From positions 186,001-250,000 of the forward strand of contig JAWQEG010000506.1 in the NCBI GenBank assembly GCA_033782935.1: a stretch of 64,000 nt of DNA, written 5' to 3'. Origin of the DNA: Petrolisthes cinctipes (lineage: Eukaryota; Arthropoda; Malacostraca; Decapoda; Porcellanidae). Within the stretch, counting starts at the first letter, position 1. Each line of letters opens with the position of its first letter. Below are positions 51,301 to 62,980 of the stretch, in pieces. The position numbers and the translations under genes are program-made. Below the pieces are notes generated by a model. It saw nothing but the letters and a program-made list of their open reading frames with translations. It did no database searches and had not been told where the DNA came from.

Positions 51301-54300
51301 TGAGACTGAATTTGAGATATAAACGAGTACAGAAGATGCATACACATATTAAGTTTGGGCACCTAAAATATCGATATTTAGCATTTTTTGGGCCTATATT
51401 CTGAAAATATTCTAGCACTAAGTAGGCATGTAGAGATCGCTTCTGGGACCCAAAAATATCGAATTTTCGTGTGTTTTGAGCCTGAATTTGAGATATAAAC
51501 GGGTACAGAAGATGCATGCACATATCGACTTTGGGCACCTAAAATATCGATATTTAGCATGTTTGGGGCCTATATTTTGAAAATATTCTAGCACTGAGTA
51601 GGCATGTACAGATCGTCATTGGGACGCAAAAATATCGAATTTTCAAGTGTTTTGAGCCTAAATTTGAGATATAAACGGGTAAAGAAGATGCATACACATA
51701 TTAAGTTTGGGCACCTAAAATATCGATATTTACCATTTTTTGGGCCTATATTCTGAAAATATTCTAGCACTAAGTAGGAATGTAGAGATCGCTTCTGGGA
51801 CCCAAAAATATCAAATTTTCGTGTGTTTTGAACCTGAATTTGAGATATAAACGGGTACAGAAGATGCATACACATATTGACTTTGGGCACCTAAAATATC
51901 GATTTTCAGCATGTTTTAGGCCTGTAATTTTAAAATACTCAAACTCGGAGAAGGCATGTACAGATCGATTCTGGGACCCAAAAATATCGAATTTTCGGGT
52001 GTTTTTAGCCTGAATTTGAGATATAAACAGGTACAGAAGATGCATGCACATATCGAATTTGGGCACCTACAATATCGATTTTTAGCATGTCTTGGGACTA
52101 TATTTGGAAAATATTCTAGCACTAAATAGGCATGTACAGATCGCTTATGGGACCCAAAAATAGCGAATTTTCGGGTGTTTTGAGCCTGAATTTGGGATAT
52201 AAACGGGTACAGAAGATTCATAAACATATTGACTTTGGGCACCTAAAATATCGATTTTCATTATGTTTTGGGCATGTATTTTAAAAATACTCTAAAACTG
52301 AGTAGACATGTACAGATAGCTTCTGGGACCCAAAAATATCGAATTTTCGGTTGTTTTGAGACTGAATTTAAGATATATACGGGTACAGAAGATGCATGCA
52401 CATATCGACTTTGTGCACCTAAAATATCGATATTTAGCATGTTTTGGGCCTATATTTTGAAAATATTCTAGCACTAAGTAGGCATGTATAGATCGCTTCT
52501 GGGACCCAAAAATATCGAATTTTCGGTTGTTTTGAGCCTGAATTTGGGATATAAACGGGTACAGAAGATGCATGCACATATCGAATTTGAACACCTAAAA
52601 TATCGATTTTTAGCATGTTTTGGGCCTATATTTTTAAAATATTCTTGCACTGAATAGGCATGTACAGATCGCTTCTGGGACCCAAAAATATCGAATTTTC
52701 GGGTGTTTTGAGCCTAAATTTGAGATATAAACAGGTACAGAAGATGCATGTACATATCGACTTTGGGCACCTACAATATCGATTTTTAGCATGTTTTGGG
52801 ACTTTATTTTTAAAATATTCTAGCACTGAGTAGGCATGTACAGATCGCTTCTGGGACCCAAAAATATCGAATTTTTGGTTGTTTTGAGACTGAATTTGAG
52901 ATATAAACGAGTACAGAAGATGCATGCACATATCGACTTTGGGCACCTAAAATATCGATATTTAGCATGTTTTGGAACTATATTTTGAAAATATTCTAGC
53001 ATTGAGTAGGCATGTACAGATCGTCTTTGGGACGCAAAAATATCGAATTTTCGGTTGTTTTGAGACTGAATTTGAGATATAAACAGGTACAGAAGATGCA
53101 TGCATATATCGACTTTGGGCACCTAAAATATCGATATTAAGCCATGTTTTGCCCTGTATTTTGAAAATACTCTATCACAGAGTAGACATGTACAGATCGC
53201 TTTTGGGACCCAAAAATATCGAATTTTCGGGTGTTTTGAGCCTGAATTTGAGATATAAACGGGTACAGAAGATGCATGCACATATCGACTTTGGGCACCT
53301 AAAATATCGATATTTAGCATGTTTGGGGCCTATATTTTGAAAATATTCTAGCACTGAGTAGGCATGTACAGATCGTCTTTGGGACGCAAAAATATCGAAT
53401 TTTCAAGTGTTTTGAGCCTGAATTGGAGATATAAACGGGTAAAGAAGATGCATACACATATTAAGTTTGGGCACCTAAAATATCGATATTTAGCATTTTT
53501 TGGGCCTATATTCTGAAAATATTCTAGCACTAAGTAGGCATGTAGAGATCGCTTCTGGGACCCAAAAATATCAAATTTTCGTGTGTTTTGAACCTGAATT
53601 TGAGATATAAACGGGTACAGAAGATGCATACACATATTGACTTTGGGCACCTAAAATATCGATTTTCAGCATGTTTTAGGCCTGTAATTTTAAAATACTC
53701 AAACTCGGAGAAGGCATGTACAGATCGATTCTGGGACCGAAAAATATCGAATTTTCGGGTGTTTTGAGCCTGAATTTGAGATATAAACATGTACAGAAGA
53801 TGCATGCACATATCGAATTTGGGCACCGACAATATCGATTTTTAGCATGTCTTGGGACTATATTTGGAAAATATTCTAGCACTAAATAGGCATGTACAGA
53901 TCGCTTATGGGACCCAAAAATAGCGAATTTTCGGGTGTTTTGAGCCTGAATTTGGGATATAAACGGGTACAGAAGATTCATAAACATATTGACTTTGGGC
54001 ACCTAAAATATCGATTTTCATTATGTTTTGGGCCTGTATTTTAAAAATACTCTAAAACTGAGTAGACATGTACAGATAGCTTCTGGGACCCAAAAATATC
54101 GAATTTTCGGTTGTTTTGAGACTGAATTTAAGATATAAACGGGTACAGAAGATGCATGCACATATCGACTTTGTGCACCTAAAATATCGATATTTAGCAT
54201 GTTTTGGGCCTATATTTTGAAAATATTCTAGCACTAAGTAGGCATGTATAGATCGCTTCTGGGACCCAAAAATATCGAATTTTCGGTTGTTTTGAGCCAT

Positions 54301-57100
54301 AATTTGGGATATAAACGGGTACAGAAGATGCATGCACATATCGAATTTGAACACCTAAAATATCGATTTTTAGCATGTTTTGGGCCTATATTTTTAAAAT
54401 ATTCTTGCACTGAATAGGCATGTACAGATCGCTTCTGGGACCCAAAAATATCGAATTTTCGGGTGTTTTGAGCCTAAATTTGAGATATAAACAGGTACAG
54501 AAGATGCATGTACATATTGACTTTGGGCACCTACAATATCGATTTTTAGCATGTTTTGGGACTTTATTTTTAAAATATTCTAGCACTGAATAGGCATGTA
54601 CAGATCGCTTCTGGGACCCAAAATATCGAATTTTCGGGTGTTTTGAGCCTGAATTTGGGATATAAAGGGGTACAGAAGATTCTTAAACATATTGACTTTG
54701 GGCACCTAAAATATCCATTTTCATTATGTTTTGGGCCTGTATTTTAAAAATACTCTAACACTGAGTAGGCATGTACAGATCGCTTCTGGGACCCAAAAAT
54801 ATCGAATTTTCGGTTGTTTTGAGACTGAATTTGAGATATAAACGAGTACAGAAGATGCATGCACATATCGACTTTGGGCACCTAAAATATCGATATTTAG
54901 CATGTTTTGGGCCTATACTTTGAAAATATTCTAGCACTAAGTAGGCATGTAGAGATCGCTTCTGGGGCCCAAAAATATCGAATTTTCGGTTGTTTTGAGA
55001 CTGAATTTGAGATATAAACAGGTACAGAAGATGCATGCATATATCGACTTTGGGCACCTAAAATATCGATATTAAGCCATGTTTTGCCCTGTATTTTGAA
55101 AATACTCTATCACGGAGTAGACATGTACAAATCGCTTTTAGGACCCAAAAATATCGAATTTTCGGGTGTTTTGAGCCTGAATTTGAGATATAAACGGGTA
55201 CAGAAGATGCATGCACATATCGACTTTGGGCACCTAAAATATCGATATTTAGCATGTTTGGGGCCTATATTTTGAAAATATTCTAGCACTGAGTAGGCAT
55301 GTACAGATCGTCTTTGGGACCCAAAAATATCAAATTTTCGTGTGTTTTGAGCCAGAATTTGAGATATAAACGGGTACAGAAGATGCATACACATATTGAC
55401 TTTGGGCACCTAAAATATCGATTTTCAGCATGTTTTAGGCCTGTAATTTGAAAATACTCAAACTCAGAGAAGGCATGTACAGATCGATTCTGGGACCCTA
55501 AAATAGTGAATTTTAGGGTGTTTTGAGCCTGAATTTGGGATATAAACGGGTACAGAAGATTCATAAACATATTGACTCTGGGCACCTAAAATATCGATTT
55601 TCATTATGTTTGGGCCTGTATTTTAAAAATACTCTAACACTGACTAGACATGTACAGATAGCTTCTGGGACCCAAAAATATCGAATTTTCGGTTGTTTTG
55701 AGCCTGAATTTGGGATATAAACGGGTACAGAAAATGCATGCACATATCGAATTTGAACACCTAAAATATCGATTTTTAGCATGTTTTGGGCCAATATTTT
55801 AAAAATATTCTTGCACTGAATAGGCATGTACAGATCGCTTCTGGGACCCTAAAATATCGAATTTTTGGGTGTTTTGAGCCTAAATTTGAGATATAAACAG
55901 GTACAGAAGATGCATGTACATATCGACTTTGGGCACCTACAATATCGATTTTTAGCATGTTTTGGGACTTTATTATAAAAATATTCTAGCACTGAATAGG
56001 CATGTACAGATCGCTTCTGGGACCCAAAATATCGAATTTTTGGGTGTTTTGAGCCTGAATTTGGGATATAAAGGGGTACAGAAGATTCTTAAACATATTG
56101 ACTTTGGGCACCTAAAATATCCATTTTCATTATGTTTTGGGCCTGTATTTTAAAAATACTCTAACACTGAGTAGGCATGTACAGATCGCTTCTGGGACCC
56201 AAAAATATCGAATTTTCGGTTGTTTTGAGACTGAATTCGAGATATAAACGAGTACAGAAGATGCATGCACATATCGACTTTGGGCACCTAAAATATCGAT
56301 ATTTAACATGTTTTGGGCCTATATTTTGAAAATATTCTAGCACTAAGTAGGCATGTAGAGATCGCTTCTGGGGCCCAAAAATATCGAATTTTCGGTTGTT
56401 TTGAGACTGAATTTGAGATATAAACAGGTACAGAAGATGCATGCATATATCGACTTTGGGCACCTAAAATATCGATATTAAGCCATGTTTTGCCCTGTAT
56501 TTTGAAAATACTCTATCACGGAGTAGACATGTACAGATCGCTTTTAGGACCCAAAAATATCGAATTTTCGGTTGTTTTGAGCCTGAATTTGAGATATAAA
56601 CGGGTACAGAAGATGCATGCACATATCGACTTTGGGCACCTAAAATACCGATATTTAGCATGTTTGGGGCCTATATTTTGAAAATATTCTAGCACTGAGT
56701 AGGCATGTACAGATCGTCTTTGGGACGCAAAAATATCGAATTTTCAAGTGTTTTGAGCCTGAATTTGAGATATAAACGGGTAAAGAAGATGCATACACAT
56801 ATTAAGTTTGGGCACCTAAAATATCGATATTTAGCATTTTTTGGGCCTATATTCTGAAAATATTCTAGCACTAAGTAGGCATGTAGAGATCGCTTCTGGG
56901 ACCCAAAAATATCGAATTTTCGTGTGTTTTGAGCCTGAATTTGAGATATAAACGGGTACAGAAGATGCATGCACATATTGACTTTGGGCACCTAAATATC
57001 GATTTTCAGCATGTTTTAGGCCTTTAATTTGAAAATACTCAAACTCGGAGAAGGCATGTACAGATCGATTCAGGGACCCAAAAATATCGAATTTTCGGGT
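45400..57100 (+). repeat. variable-length higher-order repeats marked by a CAAACTCGG monomer
   Basis: The diagnostic CAAACTCGG occurs at 45431, 46663, 48246, 50357, 51940, 53700, 55459 (as CAAACTCAG), 57040 and 61967. Spacings are 1232, 1583, 2111, 1583, 1760, 1759, 1581 and 4927 bp, that is 7, 9, 12, 9, 10, 10, 9 and 28 monomers. After each marker comes a similar run: a CTTGGGACTATATTTGG monomer, an ATAGCGAATTTTC monomer, then a TTTGTGCACC monomer. In the left 45 kb the marker was seen only at 12127 and 37516, so the right part of the array is a distinct domain. Confidence 0.75.
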
Positions 57101-60100
57101 GTTTTGAGCCTGAATTTGAGATATAAACAGGTACAGAAGATGCATGCACATATCGAATTTGGGCACCGACAATATCGATTTTTAGCATGTCTTGGGACTA
57201 TATTTGGAAAATATTCTAGCACTAAATAGGCATGTACAGATCGCTTCTTGGACCCAAAAATAGCGAATTTTCGGGTGTTTTGAGCCTGAATTTGGGATAT
57301 AAACGGGTACAGAAGATTCATAAACATATTGACTTTGGGCACCTAAAATATTGATTTTCATTATGTTTTGGGCCTGTATTTTAAAAATACTCTAACACTG
57401 AGTAGACATGTACAGATAGCTTCTGGGACCCAAAAATATCGAATTTTCGGTTGTTTTGAGACTGAATTTAAGATATAAACGGGTACAGAAGATGCGTGCA
57501 CATATCGACTTTGTGCACCTAAAATATCGATATTTAGCATGATTTGGGCCTATATTTTGAAAATATTCTAGCACTAAGTAGGCATGTATAGATCGCTTCT
57601 GGGACCCAAAAATATCGAATTTTCGGTTGTTTTGAGCCTGAATTTGCGATATAAACGGGTACAGAAGATGCATGCACATATCGAATTTGAACACCTAAAA
57701 TATCGATTTTTAGCATGTTTTGGGCCTATATTTTTAAAATATTCTAGCACTAAGTAGGCATGTATAGATCGATTCTGGGACCCAAAAATATCGAATTTTC
57801 GGGTGTTATGAGCCTGAATTTGAGATATAAACAGGTACAGAAGATGCATGCACATATCGACGTTGGGCACCTACAATATCGATTTTTAGCATGTTAGGGA
57901 CTTTATTTTTAAAATGTTCTAGCACTGAATAGGCATGTACAGATCGCTTTTGGGACCCAAAAATATCGAATTTTCGGGTGTTTTGAGCCTGAATTTGGGA
58001 TATAAACGAGTACAGAAGATTCTTAAACATATTGACTTTGGGCACCTAAAATATCCATTTTCATTATGTTTTGGGCCTGTATTTTAAAAATACTCTAACA
58101 CTGAGTAGGCATGTACAGATCGCTTCTGGGACCCAAAAATATCGAATTTTCGGTTGTTTTGAGACTGAATTTGAGATATAAACGGGTAAAGAAGATGCAT
58201 GCACATATCGACTTTGGGCACCTAAAATATCGATATTTAGCATGTTTTGGGCCTATATTTTGAAAATATTCTAGCACTGAGTAGGCAAGTACAGATCGTC
58301 TTTGGGACTTAAAAATATCGAATTTTCAAGTGTTTTGAGCCTGAATTTGAGATATAAACGGGTACAGAAGATGCATACACATATTGACTTTGGGCACCTA
58401 AAATATCGATTTTCAGCACGTTTTGGGCCCGTATTTTGAAAATACTCTAACACGGAGTAGGCATGTACAGATTGATTCTGGGACCCAAAAATATCGAATT
58501 TTTGGGTGTTTTGAGCCTGAATTTGAGATATAAACGGGTACAGAAGATGCATACACATATTGACTTTGGGCACCTAAAATATCGATTTTCAGCATGTTTT
58601 GGGCCTGTAATTTGAAAATACTCTAACACGGAGTAGGCATGTAGAGATCGCTTCTGGGACCCAAAAATATCGAATTTTCGTTTGTTTTGAGACTGAATTT
58701 GAGATATAAACGGGTACAGAAGATGCATGCACATATCGACTTTGTGCACCTAAAATATCAATATTTAGCATGATTTGGGCCTATATTTTGAAAATATTCT
58801 AGCACTAAGTAGGCATGTATAGATCGCTTCTGGGACCCAAAAATATCGAATTTTCGTTTGTTTTGAGCCTGAATTTGGGATATAAACGGGTACAGAAGAT
58901 GCATGCACATATCGAATTTGAACACCTAAAATATCGATTTTTAGCATGTTTTGGGCCTATATTTTTAAAATATTCTTGCACTGAATAGGCATGTACAGAT
59001 CGCTTCTGGGACCCAAAAATATCGAATTTTCGGGTGTTTTGAGCCTAAATTTGAGATATAAACAGGTACAGAAGATGCATGTACATATCGACTTTGGGCA
59101 CCTACAATATCGATTTTTAGCATGTTTTGGGACTTTATTTTTAAAATATTCTAGCACTGAATAGGCATGTACAGATCGCTTCTGGGACCCAAAATATCGA
59201 ATTTTCGGGTGTTTTGAGCCTGAATTTGGGATATAAAGGGGTACAGAAGATTCTTAAACATATTGACTTTGGGCACCTAAAATATCCATTTTCATTATGT
59301 TTTGGGCCTGTATTTTAAAAATACTCTAACACTGAGTAGGCATGTACAGATCGCTTCTGGGACCCAAAAATATCGAATTTTCGGTTGTTTTGAGACTGAA
59401 TTTGAGATATAAACGAGTACAGAAGATGCATGCACATATCGACTTTGGGCACCTAAAATATCGATATTTAGCATGTTTTGGGCCTATATTTTGAAAATAT
59501 TCTAGCACTGAGTAGGCATGTACAGATCGATTCTGGGACTCAAAAATATCGAATTTTCAAGTGTTTTGAGCCTGAATTTGAGATATAAACGGGTACAGAA
59601 GATGCATACACATATTGACTTTGGGCACCTAAAATATCGATTTTCAGCACGTTTTGGGCCCGTATTTTGAAAATACTCTAACACGGAGTAGGCATGTACA
59701 GATTGATTCTGGGACCCAAAAATATCGAATTTTTGGGTGTTTTGAGCCTGAATTTGAGATATAAACGGGTACAGAAGATGCATACACATATTGACTTTGG
59801 GCACCTAAAATATCGATTTTCAGCATGTTTTGGGCCTATATTTTGAAAATATTCTAGCACTAAGTAGGCATGTATAGATCGCTTCTGGGACCCAAAAATA
59901 TCGAATTTTCGGTTGTTTTGAGCCTGAATTTGGGATATAAACGGGTACAGAAGATGCATGCACATATCGAATTTGAACACCTAAAATATCGATTTTTAGC
60001 ATGTTTTGGGCCTATATTTTTAAAATATTCTAGCACTAAGTAGGCATGTATAGATCGATTCTGGGACCCAAAAATATCGAATTTTCGGGTGTTATGAGCC

Positions 60101-62980
60101 TGAATTTGAGATATAAACAGGTACAGAAGATGCATGCACATATCGACTTTGGGCACCTACAATATCGATTTTTAGCATGTTTTCGGACTTTATTTTTAAA
60201 ATGTTCTAGCACTGAATAGGCATGTACAGATCGCTTCTGGGACCCAAAAATATCGAATTTTCGGGTGTTTTGAGCCTGAATTTGGGATATAAACGGGTAC
60301 AGAAGATTCTTAAACATATTGACATTGGGCACCTAAAATATCCATTTTCATTATGTTTTGGGCCTGTATTTTAAAAATACTCTAACACTGAGTAGGCATG
60401 TACAGATCACTTCTGGGACCCAAAAATATCGAATTTTCCGGTGTTTTGAGCCTGAATTTGAGATATAAACGAGTACAGAAGAATCATACACATATTGACT
60501 TTGGGCAACTAAAATATCGATTTTTATTATGTTTTTTGTCTGTATTTTTAAAAATACTCTAACACGGAGTAGGCATGTACAGATCGCTTCTGGGACCCAA
60601 AAATATCGAATTTTCGGTTGTTTTGAGACTGAATTTGAGATATAAACGAGTACAGAAGATGCATGCACATATCGACTTTGGGCACCTAAAATATCGATAT
60701 TTAGCATGTTTCGGGCCTATATTTTGAAAATATACTAGCACTAAGTAGGCATGTAGAGATCGATTCTGGGACCCAAAAATATCGAATTTTCGGTTGTTTT
60801 GAGACTGTATTTGAGATATAAACAGGTACAGAAGATGCATGCATATATCGACTTTGGGGACTTAAAATATCGATATTAAGCCATGTTTTGCCCTGTATTT
60901 TGAAAATACTCTATCACGGAGTAGACATGTACAGATCGCTTTTGGGACCCAAAGATATCGAATTTTCGTGTGTTTTGAGCCTGAATTTGAGATATAAACG
61001 GGTACAGAAGATGCATACACATATTGACTTTGGGCACCTAAAATATCGATTTTCATTATGTTTTGGGCCTGTAATTTGAAAATACTCTAACACGGAGTAG
61101 GCATGTACAGATCGATTCTGGGACCCAAAAATATCGAATTTTCGGGTGTTTTGAGACTGAATTTGAGATATAAACAGGTACAGAAGATGCATGCACATAT
61201 CGACTTTGGGCACCTACAATATCGATTTTTAGCATGTTTTTGGACTATATTTTGAAAATATTCTAGCACTAACTAGGCATGTAGAGATAGCTTCTGGGGC
61301 CCAAAAATATCGAATTTTCGGTTGTTTTGAGACTGAATTTGAGATATAAACAGGTACAGAAGATGCATGCATATATCGACTTTGGGCACCTAAAATATCG
61401 ATATTAAGCCATGTTTTGCCCTGTATTTTGAAAATACTCTATCACGGAGTAGACATGTACAGATCGCTTTTAGGACCCAAAAATATCGAATTTTCGGGTG
61501 TTTTGAGCCTGAATTTGAGATATAAACGGGTACAGAAGATGCATGCACATATCGACTTTGGGCACCTAAAATACCGATATTTAGCATGTTTGGGGCCTAT
61601 ATTTTGAAAATATTCTAGCACTGAGTAGGCATGTACAGATCGTCTTTGGGACGCAAAAATATCGAATTTTCGGGTGTTTTGAGCCTGAATTTGAGATATA
61701 AACGGGTAAAGAAGATGCATACACATATTAAGTTTGGGCACCTAAAATATCGATATTTAGCATTTTTTGGGCCTATATTCTGAAAATATTCTAGCACTAA
61801 GTAGGCATGTAGAGATCGCTTCTGGGACCCAAAAATATCGAATTTTCGTGTGTTTTGAGCCTGAATTTGAGATATAAACGGGTACAGAAGATGCATGCAC
61901 ATATTGACTTTGGGCACCTAAAATATCGATTTTCAGCATGTTTTAGGCCTTTAATTTGAAAATACTCAAACTCGGAGAAGGCATGTACAGATCGATTCAG
62001 GGACCCAAAAATATCGAATTTTCGGGTGTTTTGAGCCTGAATTTGAGATATAAACAGGTACAGAAGATGCATGCACATATCGAATTTGGGCACCGACAAT
62101 ATCGATTTTTAGCATGTCTTGGGACTATATTTGGAAAATATTCTAGCACTAAATAGGCATGTACAGATCGCTTCTTGGACCCAAAAATAGCGAATTTTCG
62201 GGTGTTTTGAGCCTGAATTTGGGATATAAACGGGTACAGAAGATTCATAAACATATTGACTTTGGGCACCTAAAATATTGATTTTCATTATGTTTTGGGC
62301 CTGTATTTTAAAAATACTCTAACACTGAGTAGACATGTACAGATAGCTTCTGGGACCCAAAAATATCGAATTTTCGGTTGTTTTGAGACTGAATTTAAGA
62401 TATAAACGGGTACAGAAGATGCATGCACATATCTTCTTTGTGCACCTAAAATATCGATATTTAGCATGATTTGGGCCTATATTTTGAAAATATTCTAGCA
62501 CTAAGTAGGCATGTATAGATCGCTTCTGGGACCCAAAAATATCGAATTTTCGGTTGTTATGAGCCTGAATTTGCGATATAAACGGGTACAGAAGATGCAT
62601 GCACATATCGAATTTGAACACCTAAAATATCGATTTTTAGCATGTTTTGGGCCTATATTTTTAAAATATTCTAGCACTAAGTAGGCATGTATAGATCGAT
62701 TCTGGGACCCAAAAATATCGAATTTTCGGGTGTTATGAGCCTGAATTTGAGATATAAACAGGTACAGAAGATGCATGCACATATCGACTTTGGGCACCTA
62801 CAATATCGATTTTTAGCATGTTAGGGACTTTATTTTTAAAATGTTCTAGCACTGAATAGGCATGTACAGATCGCTTTTGGGACCCAAAAATATCGAATTT
62901 TCGGGTGTTTTGAGCCTGAATTTGGGATATAAACGAGTACAGAAGATTCTTAAACATATTGACTTTGGGCACCTAAAATA
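56390..62980 (+). repeat. 28-monomer spaced duplication (offset 4927 bp)
   Basis: About 56390-58045 recurs at 61317-62972 with a steady 4926-4927 bp offset. Shared rare variants are AAAATACCGATATTTAGC (56643 and 61569), CACCGACAATATCG (57164 and 62091) and GATTTGGGCC (57541 and 62468). The sequence between is of other types, including a segment (about 60350-61050) that resembles 29340-30040. Confidence 0.7.
58020..59840 (+). repeat. partial 7-monomer duplication (offset 1231 bp)
   Basis: About 58020-58615 matches 59251-59840 at an offset of 1231 bp, including the rare GGGCCCGTATTTTG variant (58425 and 59656) and the following ATTGATTCTGGG monomer. The part between about 58.7 and 59.2 kb belongs to other classes. 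This is the same 7-monomer step as the duplications at 17.8 and 24.0 kb. Confidence 0.65.
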
